DNA of 64,000 nucleotides from Endobugula sp965225895 (GTDB taxonomy: Bacteria > Pseudomonadota > Gammaproteobacteria > Pseudomonadales > Cellvibrionaceae): contig CBDDBR010000011.1 in NCBI GenBank assembly GCA_965225895.1, forward strand, positions 1,612,001-1,676,000. Reading direction: 5' to 3'. The translations under genes were made by a program, and so were the position numbers. The notes beneath the pieces are model-generated. The model searched no databases and was not told the origin of the DNA. It saw only the letters and a list, made by a program, of their open reading frames with translations. Positions 35,025 to 43,842 of the stretch are shown here, in pieces; the stretch's first letter is position 1, and the number at the start of each line of letters is the position of its first letter.

Positions 35025-36677
35025 CTACATCATGCCGCCCATACCACCCATGCCGCCCATACCGCCCATATCAGGCATTGCAGGTGCTGCACCGCCTTCT
35101 TCGGCAGAGTCTGCAACCATTGCTTCTGTGGTTAGCATTAAGCCCGCGATAGAACCTGCAGCTTGTAGCGCAGTACGTGTTACTTTTGCTGGGTCAAGAA
35201 TACCCATAGCTAACATATCACCGTACTCACCCGTACCTGCGTTGAAGCCAGCGTTACCTTCTGCTGATTTCACTTTATCAGCAACAACCGATGCTTCTTC
35301 ACCCGCGTTAGTTACGATTTGGCGTAAAGGCGCTTCCATTGCACGTAGTGCAATACCAACACCAGCCGTTTGCTCTTCGTTAGCACCAGCTAAATCAGCA
35401 ATCGCCGCTGCTGCACGAATAAGCGCTGTACCACCACCAGGTACTACACCTTCTTCAACCGCTGCGCGTGTAGCGTGTAACGCATCTTCAACACGTGCTT
35501 TTTTCTCTTTCATTTCAACTTCTGTTGCTGCGCCAACTTTAATCACTGCAACACCGCCTGCTAATTTAGCCACACGTTCTTGTAGTTTTTCTTTGTCGTA
35601 GTCAGAAGATGTTTCTTCGATTTGCGCACGAATTTGAGCAACACGTGCTTGAATGTCTGCCGCTTGACCCGCGCCATCAACAATCACACTGTTTTCTTTG
35701 CTCATAGTTACACGTTTCGCAGTACCTAAATGCTCAAGCGTTGTAGCTTCAAGATCTAAACCGATTTCTTCAGAAATAACAGTTGCACCCGTTAAGATAG
35801 CAATATCTTGCAACATCGCTTTACGGCGATCACCAAAACCTGGTGCTTTACATGCAGCAACTTTAACAATACCACGCATGTTGTTAATCACTAGTGTTGC
35901 TAACGCTTCGCCTTCAACATCTTCAGCAACAATCACTAATGGCTTACCTGCTTTTGCTACTGCTTCTAGTACAGGTAATAACTCACGGATGTTAGAGATT
36001 TTCTTATCCACTAAAAGAATAAATGGGCTTTCAGATTCAACCATCATGTTTTCTTGGTTAGTTACAAAGTAAGGCGATAAGTAACCACGATCAAACTGCA
36101 TACCTTCTACAACGTCTAATTCGTTATCGAAGCTATTACCTTCTTCAACCGTAATCACACCTTCTTTACCGACTTTTTCCATCGCTTCTGCGATGATAGA
36201 ACCGACTTGCTCATCACTGTTTGCAGAAATAGTACCTACCTGAGCGATAGATGTAGTATCAGTACACGGCTGTGCAATAGTGTGAATGTGCTCAACGGCT
36301 GCAGTCACGGCTTTATCAATACCGCGCTTAAGATCCATTGGGTTCATACCCGCTGCAATCGATTTTAAACCTTCAGTTACAATCGCTTGTGCTAATACAG
36401 TAGCGGTTGTTGTACCGTCACCCGCATCATCAGAAGCTTTAGATGCCACTTCTTTTACCATTTGCGCGCCCATGTTTTCGAACTTATCTTTAAGCTCGAT
36501 TTCTTTCGCAACAGAAACACCATCTTTAGTTACTGTTGGGGCACCAAATGATTTATCTAATACTACGTTACGACCTTTAGGGCCTAATGTTGTTTTTACT
36601 GCGTCTGCCAAAATGTTTACACCTGTTAACATTTTTTGACGAGCGCTATCACCAAATAATACGTCTTTACCAGCCAT
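35025..36677 (-). CDS. groEL: Chaperonin GroEL
   Basis: 60-kDa subunit of the GroEL folding chamber. 550 residues, starting MAGKDVLFGDSARQKMLTGV, with the ATP-site motifs GPKGRNVVLDKSFG and DGTTTATVLAQ. The C-terminal tail is MGGMGGMGGMGGMM. Follows groES by 66 bp, the usual groESL operon. The last 17 bp are repeated at 34184-34200, beyond a toxin-antitoxin module. Confidence 0.99.
   Translation of the reverse strand: MAGKDVLFGDSARQKMLTGVNILADAVKTTLGPKGRNVVLDKSFGAPTVTKDGVSVAKEIELKDKFENMGAQMVKEVASKASDDAGDGTTTATVLAQAIVTEGLKSIAAGMNPMDLKRGIDKAVTAAVEHIHTIAQPCTDTTSIAQVGTISANSDEQVGSIIAEAMEKVGKEGVITVEEGNSFDNELDVVEGMQFDRGYLSPYFVTNQENMMVESESPFILLVDKKISNIRELLPVLEAVAKAGKPLVIVAEDVEGEALATLVINNMRGIVKVAACKAPGFGDRRKAMLQDIAILTGATVISEEIGLDLEATTLEHLGTAKRVTMSKENSVIVDGAGQAADIQARVAQIRAQIEETSSDYDKEKLQERVAKLAGGVAVIKVGAATEVEMKEKKARVEDALHATRAAVEEGVVPGGGTALIRAAAAIADLAGANEEQTAGVGIALRAMEAPLRQIVTNAGEEASVVADKVKSAEGNAGFNAGTGEYGDMLAMGILDPAKVTRTALQAAGSIAGLMLTTEAMVADSAEEGGAAPAMPDMGGMGGMGGMGGMM
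35026..35042 (-). repeat. groEL 3' end, functional copy of the 17-bp repeat (right)
   Basis: TACATCATGCCGCCCAT, identical to 34184-34200. Here it is the true end of groEL and the stop is completed as TAG, different from TAA at the left copy. Confidence 0.7.
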
Positions 36678-36743
36678 GATCTTTTACCTTACATTTATCT
36701 GTATGTTTATCGAAGGGGTTGTTATGTAGCGGTTATATAATAG

Positions 36744-37037
36744 CTACTTTACAACTACTGCTTTAATATCTGATTCGCTAAGAATCACTAATTCTTCACC
36801 GTCAACATCAACAGTGTCGCTACCTGCATATTTACCAAAGATAACCGTATCACCTACTTTTACATCAACAGGCTGAACATCACCGTTATCTAATACACGG
36901 CCATTACCTACAGCAACAACCTCACCTTGGTTAGGCTTTTCTTTTGCTGAAGCTGTTAGCACAATACCACCGGCTGACGTTGCTTCTTCTTCTTGGCGAC
37001 GAACGATAACACGATCGTGAAGAGGACGAATATTCAT
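36744..37037 (-). CDS. groES: Co-chaperonin GroES
   Basis: 97-residue lid of the GroEL chamber. It begins MNIRPLHDRVIVRRQEEEAT and contains the mobile loop (TSAGGIVLTASAKEKPNQGE) and GKYAGSDTVDVDGEELVIL. First gene of groESL; a sigma32-type promoter lies ~115 bp upstream. Confidence 0.99.
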   Translation of the reverse strand: MNIRPLHDRVIVRRQEEEATSAGGIVLTASAKEKPNQGEVVAVGNGRVLDNGDVQPVDVKVGDTVIFGKYAGSDTVDVDGEELVILSESDIKAVVVK

Positions 37038-37150
37038 TATTAATGATCTCCAATATTTTTATTTAATGTTCAGCCCCGCTGCTCTCATCAATGCTTATTA
37101 TGAGTAATAAAATAGCAGCATGGCATTGAAAACTGTGTAGTTCGCACTTG

Positions 37151-37179
37151 TAAATGGGGACTGTGCTTTCCATTTCAAG
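37151..37179 (-). promoter_or_regulatory. sigma32 promoter of groESL
   Basis: On the minus strand CTTGAA (37179-37174), 14-bp spacer, CCCCATTTA (37159-37151), an almost perfect RpoH promoter. It lies ~115 bp before groES. No CIRCE repeat is visible. Confidence 0.88.
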
Positions 37180-37213
37180 TGATTAGTATGATTAAGTGAT
37201 GATTTTTATTGCT

Positions 37214-37714
37214 TTAGTCTTTATGACGCTCAAAATCACCCTCTAAAACATCATGACCACGAGTATTTGCTCCTTTTGAAGCACCTGATGGCGCGTCTTG
37301 ATGAACATGCTCCCCCTGCTGAAAACGGCCATGAAAACCACGAGATGATGCCTGAAATTGGCCACGAAACAGGTTTTTACCAAAAAAGCCAATAATCACG
37401 GTACGAATACCTGGAGTTAAACATGCAAATCCTATCGCATCAGTCACAAAACCAGGCGTAAGTAATAATGCCCCGCCCACAGCAAAAAATAATCCATCGG
37501 CCATTTCACGAGCTGGCATTTCGCCCGAACTCATCTTCATGCGCGCTTTCAATAAAGTCATTGCCCCTTGATACCGCAACAACGAAATACCAATGAATGC
37601 AGTCAGCAATACCAAACCAATCGTAGGTAATGTACCTATTTGCTGACCAACCGTAATCAACAGCCACATTTCAACAATAGGCATAATGACAAATAATAAA
37701 AATAATGCGCGCAA
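37214..37714 (-). CDS. fxsA: FxsA family membrane protein
   Basis: A 166-residue cytoplasmic-membrane protein of the FxsA family, whose overproduction in E. coli relieves phage T7 exclusion by F plasmid. Helices at ~1-25, ~27-45 and ~75-105, with GGALLLTPGFVTDAIGFACL as the family core, then a hydrophilic His/Gly-rich tail. Physiological role is unknown. Next to groES, as in many gammaproteobacteria. Confidence 0.9.
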   Translation of the reverse strand: MRALFLLFVIMPIVEMWLLITVGQQIGTLPTIGLVLLTAFIGISLLRYQGAMTLLKARMKMSSGEMPAREMADGLFFAVGGALLLTPGFVTDAIGFACLTPGIRTVIIGFFGKNLFRGQFQASSRGFHGRFQQGEHVHQDAPSGASKGANTRGHDVLEGDFERHKD

Positions 37715-38030
37715 AATATACTCCGAATCGTCTAATCAATAGAGATATGGGGTTATAAGCGATAAATACAAGGAGAACACCAAGAAGCGTGCAGGAAAAG
37801 TCTGTATTCGCTATTCCTGCTGATCTTTACGATAAGCCACAATAGATAAAAGCACCATTCACATTATCGGCACTAATCACTATGGCTAAAAATCAATGGG
37901 GCAGAGTCGTTGACCTAATACTTTTCAACTGCCCTTTAAATAATTGAACTATAAAATCATAAAAAACCGACAATCATCTATAGCAAAGTTTTAAGTTTGA
38001 AATAAAAATCAACGACTCTGATTACATTGA
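37715..38030. other. fxsA upstream region with gene debris and a MITE-like repeat (316 bp)
   Basis: No intact gene. It contains the fxsA promoter area, an ampG remnant (37815-37886) and an inverted pair of REP-like repeats (37892-38031). Confidence 0.7.
37815..37886 (-). pseudogene. Decayed fragment of an ampG duplicate
   Basis: Two stretches match the ampG gene at 45553-46851. CCTGCTGATCTTTACG and following bases match the very end of ampG (about 26 bp, two mismatches). CACATTATCGGCACTAATCA and neighbours match a site 230 bp further inside it (about 32 bp, two mismatches). The two pieces are in the same order and orientation with the middle deleted. Confidence 0.75.
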
Positions 38031-38031
38031 T
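37892..38031. repeat. REP-like inverted pair (MITE/REPIN-type)
   Basis: ATCAATGGGGCAGAGTCGTT (37892 on, 22 bp) is the inverse of TCAACGACTCTG...CATTGAT (38009-38031). The pair encloses ~95 bp of AT-rich DNA. A third, single copy lies near 39870. The pattern resembles REP sequences mobilised by Y1 (RAYT) transposases; no such transposase is in the window. The right arm supplies the stop codon of the upstream Rhs half-gene. Confidence 0.65.
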
Positions 38032-39593
38032 TATCGTGGACTCACCTCCTGTGAAGTCAATCGTCCCTTTATATCGTAAGTGAACACCGTTTCCCGTTCG
38101 GGCTCGGTGATTTTTGTGCGCAGGTTAAAATTGGGGTGCCATTCAGTGAGAGTGATTCTGGCCTCTGAGGTGCCACTGGCTTCAGTACGAGAAACTTCTA
38201 AGCCTCGATCATTATTAATATAAGTGGTGACATTACCTTTCCAATCCGTTTTACTGGCCATAAACCCATTAGCATCGTAGGTATAGGCCTGATTAGCTGA
38301 CGCACAATTTGCCGAAGGGTGCCCTTCCACCTGTGTCATTTTGTATTCACCATTAAACTGAGTGAAGTGATAGGTGGCTTGCTTGCCCAAACTATTAGTT
38401 AATGTACGAGAACCGTCAGCGTGATATTCAATCTCAGTACGCTCTATACCAGAGTTCGGTACACCTACTTCACTGCTGATAGCACGACCCTGAGCATCAT
38501 ATTCAACCGAAGAAGTACGATTACCACTTTCGTCAATAATACCCGTTATAAAATGAGGGTATATCGTATTCTCATAAAGATAAATACGGCTTGAATCATC
38601 CTTATAAGTAACTCTAAGTAAACGATCAACATCATTCACAGTGTCATATTCAAAGTACATCGAATCACCGCGATAACTAGCAAAAGTAATATTCTCATCG
38701 GATAAACTTAGGCGTAAAGTTTCACTGAATACGCCATCATCATCCATTCTAGAAACATAAATACGATCCATTCCACTAGTCGGACTGACTGAATATAATA
38801 CTTTATGTGAAATACCACTGGGGTATTTAACCAAAAGTAATTTTCCCTCTTCATTATACGACTCTACCGTTTTATCTTTCAGTGTTAACCGATAAACCGT
38901 TACAAGCTGACTATTATTTTCAGAGTTTGATACTTTTAATAGTTTTTCTGTACGACCAGGCAAGCCTACTATATACCCTTGGTTATTTGCAAAACGCAAC
39001 ACTTGTCCATCAGGTCGTTTCGCCTCAATACTATTACTGCTAACCTCTAATGACTGCGTATAACTGTGCGTCCAAGGTTTACCTGTTGTATTAGTATTAT
39101 AATACAGTGCAAACCTCAATGGATTGATACCTTGCCCCCTGAAATAATGCTGATAAAAATACTTACTGCCAGTAGCAATATTAATAGGGTTAGACGTGTA
39201 ATTACTTGGACAATCATCATTTCCGTTATTAATACTGGAGGCTAAGGGACCTTCTGGCGGTGCTGGCGGTATACACAAATCAACATCCTCTCCAGAACAA
39301 TCAACATGCCTAAAATAACAATAGTATCTATCACCCGGAATAGCTTGAAAAGAATTTAATATAAGAGTCGCATTATCCAAAAAAAAAGTTCCTGAACAAC
39401 TGCCTTGCTGTGGTATTGCACCACCGTGCACATGGTAACCAACTCCTTGAGAGTAACTAACAGGCCAACTACTATGAGAATAAACATTAGATGAAGAAAA
39501 TGCAGTAATGAGCAATACAAAAACAATAACTAACGATACATTTGATATCCATAACGTCTTAACAACGCCACAATCATGAGCCTTATTCAACAT
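38031..39593 (-). CDS. Orphan N-terminal half of a split Rhs/YD-repeat protein
   Basis: ~520 residues: a signal sequence or membrane helix (~15-32), a Cys-rich stretch, a DUF6531-like block (NPINIATGSKYFYQHYF, about residue 135) and YD-type repeats. It ends GRLTSQEVSPR and is a paralogue of 43839-45323. The last ~325 bp are almost identical to that gene (about seven differences) while the rest is diverged. The end keeps AGGAGGTGA (38050-38042), which in the paralogue drives a downstream Rhs gene. Here the partner start codon reads ATA, the partner is gone and a REP-like repeat follows. Start at ATG 39593 preferred for its AGGAA; 39644 is an alternative. Confidence 0.75.
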   Translation of the reverse strand: MLNKAHDCGVVKTLWISNVSLVIVFVLLITAFSSSNVYSHSSWPVSYSQGVGYHVHGGAIPQQGSCSGTFFLDNATLILNSFQAIPGDRYYCYFRHVDCSGEDVDLCIPPAPPEGPLASSINNGNDDCPSNYTSNPINIATGSKYFYQHYFRGQGINPLRFALYYNTNTTGKPWTHSYTQSLEVSSNSIEAKRPDGQVLRFANNQGYIVGLPGRTEKLLKVSNSENNSQLVTVYRLTLKDKTVESYNEEGKLLLVKYPSGISHKVLYSVSPTSGMDRIYVSRMDDDGVFSETLRLSLSDENITFASYRGDSMYFEYDTVNDVDRLLRVTYKDDSSRIYLYENTIYPHFITGIIDESGNRTSSVEYDAQGRAISSEVGVPNSGIERTEIEYHADGSRTLTNSLGKQATYHFTQFNGEYKMTQVEGHPSANCASANQAYTYDANGFMASKTDWKGNVTTYINNDRGLEVSRTEASGTSEARITLTEWHPNFNLRTKITEPERETVFTYDIKGRLTSQEVSPR

Positions 39594-39943
39594 ACCAAAA
39601 ATTCCTTTTTTTATTTTTAAATGCAAGACTAAATCGAAAAACATTAAAAATCAATAAACGTTATTATCACTTTGATGGAAAATTAAATACGGTCAAAAAA
39701 CTTACATCAATAGTAAATTCATAGATATTGGAGATAAGCATTTATTATTTTTAACATCATCGGTGTAACATAATCACCAACACAAAAACGCCCAACAACC
39801 TCACGCAAATAATGAAAGAAATGCATCGATAACCATGCCGATAAAAAAATCTATCAGTCAATTAAATCAACGGCTCTGACCCCATTGATTCCAGCCTGTG
39901 AAGGGTGGGTTTTGGTTATTCAGTGGTGTCTACCCCGCTTAAT
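39594..39943. other. Spacer between immunity-like gene and orphan Rhs half (350 bp)
   Basis: No gene seen. It contains a single REP-like copy (TCAACGGCTCTGACCCCATT, near 39868-39890), close to the consensus of the pair at 37892-38031, and the promoter region of the orphan half-gene. Confidence 0.55.
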
Positions 39944-40168
39944 TTACTGCTCTTTAAATACAATTAAATCGGGAGAAGATTCATCAAAGTCAGAAGTATA
40001 ATCACTAAAGTGTTCATGCTCCCAGCCTTCATCGCTTTCAATATCATCAGCACACTGATTTAAAAAAGACGCTAACTTTCTTAATTTCTCAGGTGATGCT
40101 TGCACTGTCATTTCAATCAATTCTAACAACTCATCATTAGTACTTTTTGAATAACCAAAAAAATTCAT
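39944..40168 (-). CDS. Putative immunity protein for the Rhs toxin
   Basis: A 74-residue acidic cytoplasmic protein, 20 bp downstream of the Rhs gene. Its pattern is an N-terminal helical part (SPEKLRKLASFLNQCADDIE), then WEHEHFSDY and SSPDLIVF, which resembles small immunity proteins found beside polymorphic toxins. I would not assign a numbered Imm family without a search. Position directly after the toxin tip is the main argument. No signal peptide, as expected for protection against a toxin acting in the cytoplasm. Confidence 0.6.
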   Translation of the reverse strand: MNFFGYSKSTNDELLELIEMTVQASPEKLRKLASFLNQCADDIESDEGWEHEHFSDYTSDFDESSPDLIVFKEQ

Positions 40169-40188
40169 TTGCTATATTCCATAGTTTT

Positions 40189-43100
40189 CTAGTTTTGTAT
40201 TGGACAAAATTTAAGATCATCATTCATGCTTATATTAAGACTGGGGTCATTTTCAGGTGAACAAGCTGCACCGGAAATAATACCTTGCCTACATGCCTCC
40301 TGAGTAGCTTCCCAAAAAAATGCTGGCCCCCATACAGGGCTCTTTATATTAAAGCCTTTATCTTTTAAGTATTTCTTAACCTTTTTATTCAAATTGTCCA
40401 TTTTTCCCTTATTTTTATGACTTTGTGTACCATCTTGGTTAATAACAGCATTACCTTTAGGCGTTTTAACATGCGCATGTTTTTGCTGTCCAGGAACATG
40501 GGGGCCATCGATTCTTACACTATTACCACCACCAAGATTTGTAGGTTTTCCTGAAGGAAGTAAGCCATATGGATCTGTATAAATTATTGGGTTAGCATTA
40601 GCGTAAAGATAAGTATTTATACCCCCATCTAATCCAATAGGATCACTCTGCGTATATCTTCCCGTTTTGGGGTCGTAGTAACGAAAGTAGTTGTAATGCA
40701 GGTTTGTCTCTTGGTCAAAATACTGTCCCGCAAATCGTAGATTTTGCTCTACTAACGCCATTGTAAGTATGGCTTCGCCAAATGCAGTATACCGCGCTTC
40801 CCATACTTTTTCTTGGGACTCATTTGTCATCACTATTGGTGTACCTAAGTGATCATTATGAATATAACTTCTTTTCGTTACGACTCGGTTTAGCGCTGTA
40901 ATGCTACGTTGCGGAATCAGCTGTACTGCATCGGCTCCTATGTAACCATACCCTGTATTCTCTGCTGTAATTGTTAGAGTCCCTTGTGGAAGATAATGCA
41001 CACCTAAACTATTCCATTGCCCTCCATAATGTTTCTGATTAAACATACGAGTCTGGTTGCCATCAATACTCACAAAATGATAACTCACACTATCAGTGAG
41101 GTTCTGATGAGTTATCCAACGCGCTTGTAGTTCATATTCACCCGCAGCCTCAATAGGGATAGACCAACTAAAACGCGCAGCATCATCATAAGAGTATTGA
41201 GAATGCCCATTGTACGGATCAGAACCAGAGTAATTACGCCATTCACCTTCTATACTAACTTGGGAGTCATCAAGATCATCAACAATAACAACCTCTCCTG
41301 AAACAATATTGCTATCCTGCACTGCTATTGCTTGCCCATTAAGATGAATGTATTGACGATGTGCATGAGCGTCTTGCTCCACTTCACTTAGCAGTTGCCC
41401 GCTCACATTATAAATATAGTGAGTAGTAACGTCCCCCTTATCACTAACTACATGCTTACTAACACGCTGCCCCAATGCATTGTAGCGATAATTCGCCTCT
41501 ATAATGCCGCCCACTGTATTCGTAATTGCTGTAACAGGGCGATTAGCTGCGTTATAGCTATAACTCGTATGGTGGCCCGAACGTATATCACTCAGTGTAT
41601 TTCCTACTGTGTCTAGCTCATACTGGCTATCTCCCAGTACTGTAGCGGTGTTGCTTAATTGCGGAATCACTTGTATAGCGTCAGCAGCTAATACACCATA
41701 ACCACTATTACTTACGGTCACCTCTACTGTACCTGCTGCAAAACGATGTACACCTAAACGGTTCCATTGATTACCATTTTCTAGCTGGGCCACACTATGA
41801 TATTGCTGACCATCCATACTAGAAAAACTAAATGTTGCACTATCGGTCAGTGCATAGTGATTAAACCAACGAGCCTCTAATGCGTAATCCCCTTCTGCTG
41901 GAATGTCCACTTGCCATGTGAACGTTGCAGGCTTATGGTAACTAAATTGCGCATGCCCACCATAGACGTCTGCGAAGCCTGTATAACGATGCCAATACGT
42001 ACTTTCATAAGGATTGCTGCCCACATCATCAACAATAACGGTTTGTCCTGACGGCGACAATTGATTACCTACACTTACGCCACTATCTAAACGATCAATA
42101 CGACTCAATTGATTACTGCCCGAAACCTGATGGTATGACTCATCAACATTTTCACGGCCTATAGAAGATGATAAAAATTGCTGTCTACTACGGTTACCTA
42201 CAAAATCATACGCATAATCAAATTGACCACTTGGATTATTAACTTGTTCTAGGCGATCCAACATGTCGTAGGCAAAATCTTGCTGTTCTTGCTGCTCCCC
42301 ATTATCAATTTGTATAATATTATTATTGGCATCGTAGTAGTAATTCAAGCTCACTACATCATGATCTCCTTGGCTAATCAGAGAATAAAGCCGATAGTCT
42401 TGATCATGGTGTAATGTGGTGGTGATACCATTGCCATAGGTCATACGGTTCACCCCGCCAAAGGGTAAGTACTGCACATTGTCAACAACGGTGCGGGCAA
42501 TTTCATCATTAGCTGCTTGTGTCGCTATGCCACTGATACGGCCTAGGTTATCTCGTGTATAAGTGGTCACTAAGCCATTAGGGTAAGTCATTTGAATGCG
42601 TTGATCGGCAAGATCATACTGATATTGAGTGGTGTAACTTACTGTACTTGGGTCATTCAGGTCTTGACCAATCGTTTGAGTGTATCGAATCACATTACCA
42701 CGATGGTCATAATGGTAGTGGCTACGCCCACTCTGATCAATAATATTCACTAGACGCCCGATGCCATGAATGAGGTTGCCATTTGTATCCATTAATCGAT
42801 CATATTCGTAGGTCACATTTTCTTCTGGGTAATCTGGGTAATGTATGTGGGTTAAACGGTTAATCGCATCGTAGGTGTAATTCACTGTAATACCGCGTGC
42901 ATCGGTCATACGAATACGGTTATTGGCGCTGTCGTAAGAGTATGTAGTAATGCCAGTATCAGGACTCCGTTGTTCAATCACATTGTCGAAGGCATCATAG
43001 ATATACGCTGTAATGTGCCCATTCGCATCGGTAACGGTGGTGAGGCGATCTTGATTATCATAGCCAAACTGAGTCACACCGCTATTAGCATCGGTGGTAT

Positions 43101-43842
43101 GGGTTAAACGGTCGAGAGGGTCGTAAGTATTATGGCTCGTATAGTTTCTGGGGTTAATCGATTGTACGGCATTATTATTCACATCATAATTAATATGTGT
43201 GGTTTGCCCTTCAGCACCCACAACCTCCATGACTCGGCTCAATTCATCATACGCACGCGTCATACTATAGCGAAGGCTATAACCACTATCTCGTATCGTT
43301 TGGCTTAAACGATTGCCAGCATTATCAAGGGTGTAACTTATCTTCTCCCCTAAATTATTGCTTATTGCCACTAAGCGGTTACTGGTATCGTAGTCGTAAT
43401 TAAGAAACACCCCATTCGGCAAGGTAATACGCGTAATATTACCCACATGATTATAGGTGTAGTCGGTACGAGCATTCAAGCTACCATCCCCTGTATCTGC
43501 AGGGTCAACCACTTCACTACTGAGCAACCAACCGCGAACATGGTAGGTAAGGCGAGTATCAATACCATTGGCATCGGTGATGAGTTGCGCTTGGCCACGT
43601 CCATTAAAATCACTCAGCGTGATGATATGCCCTAACGCATTGGTGATGGAAGCACGGTAGCCTTCTGCATTATAAGTGTAGCTACTAATATCACTCACAT
43701 CAGTACGTGAGCCATCAATAGTAAGAATTTGACCGTTATCGTTGTAGGTATAAGACACCGTTTGCTGGGCGTGAAGATAGCTAGCACTCATGAGAAGCAT
43801 ACTAGCCATACTAAGAGCTAATGGTTTTTTAAGAATATTCAT
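40189..43842 (-). CDS. Rhs/YD-repeat toxin carrier, C-terminal half, with golvesin-like domains
   Basis: 1217 residues. Signal peptide MNILKKPLALSMASMLLMSA to SYLHA, then RHS/YD repeats (~25-560 and scattered later). Two similar ~125-residue beta domains resemble golvesin/Xly-type modules (IVDDVGSNPYESTYW..., and IVDDLDDSQVSIEGEW...). The Rhs core end follows (RYYDPKTGRYTQSDPIGLDG, then NANPIIYTDPYGL, the usual self-cleavage region). A ~115-residue variable tip (GPHVPGQQKHAHVKTPKG...) is the likely toxin; its activity is unknown. The ATG overlaps the stop of the upstream half (ATGA), with AGGAGGTGA seven bases before it. Followed by a putative immunity gene. Confidence 0.85.
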   Translation of the reverse strand: MNILKKPLALSMASMLLMSASYLHAQQTVSYTYNDNGQILTIDGSRTDVSDISSYTYNAEGYRASITNALGHIITLSDFNGRGQAQLITDANGIDTRLTYHVRGWLLSSEVVDPADTGDGSLNARTDYTYNHVGNITRITLPNGVFLNYDYDTSNRLVAISNNLGEKISYTLDNAGNRLSQTIRDSGYSLRYSMTRAYDELSRVMEVVGAEGQTTHINYDVNNNAVQSINPRNYTSHNTYDPLDRLTHTTDANSGVTQFGYDNQDRLTTVTDANGHITAYIYDAFDNVIEQRSPDTGITTYSYDSANNRIRMTDARGITVNYTYDAINRLTHIHYPDYPEENVTYEYDRLMDTNGNLIHGIGRLVNIIDQSGRSHYHYDHRGNVIRYTQTIGQDLNDPSTVSYTTQYQYDLADQRIQMTYPNGLVTTYTRDNLGRISGIATQAANDEIARTVVDNVQYLPFGGVNRMTYGNGITTTLHHDQDYRLYSLISQGDHDVVSLNYYYDANNNIIQIDNGEQQEQQDFAYDMLDRLEQVNNPSGQFDYAYDFVGNRSRQQFLSSSIGRENVDESYHQVSGSNQLSRIDRLDSGVSVGNQLSPSGQTVIVDDVGSNPYESTYWHRYTGFADVYGGHAQFSYHKPATFTWQVDIPAEGDYALEARWFNHYALTDSATFSFSSMDGQQYHSVAQLENGNQWNRLGVHRFAAGTVEVTVSNSGYGVLAADAIQVIPQLSNTATVLGDSQYELDTVGNTLSDIRSGHHTSYSYNAANRPVTAITNTVGGIIEANYRYNALGQRVSKHVVSDKGDVTTHYIYNVSGQLLSEVEQDAHAHRQYIHLNGQAIAVQDSNIVSGEVVIVDDLDDSQVSIEGEWRNYSGSDPYNGHSQYSYDDAARFSWSIPIEAAGEYELQARWITHQNLTDSVSYHFVSIDGNQTRMFNQKHYGGQWNSLGVHYLPQGTLTITAENTGYGYIGADAVQLIPQRSITALNRVVTKRSYIHNDHLGTPIVMTNESQEKVWEARYTAFGEAILTMALVEQNLRFAGQYFDQETNLHYNYFRYYDPKTGRYTQSDPIGLDGGINTYLYANANPIIYTDPYGLLPSGKPTNLGGGNSVRIDGPHVPGQQKHAHVKTPKGNAVINQDGTQSHKNKGKMDNLNKKVKKYLKDKGFNIKSPVWGPAFFWEATQEACRQGIISGAACSPENDPSLNISMNDDLKFCPIQN

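Noticed and set aside
35030..35080. Short tandem repeat at the groEL end, possible CRISPR-like or microsatellite
   Set aside because: It simply encodes the conserved Gly-Gly-Met tail.
35032..36639. Long plus-strand open frames opposite groEL (e.g. 35032-35601)
   Set aside because: They are the antisense of groEL. The proline-rich start is the reverse of the Gly-Gly-Met tail; no ribosome sites.
43839..43842. Frameshift artefact as the cause of the split Rhs gene
   Set aside because: The downstream gene has its own full signal peptide, a perfect Shine-Dalgarno and an ATGA overlap, which a simple sequencing frameshift would not create.
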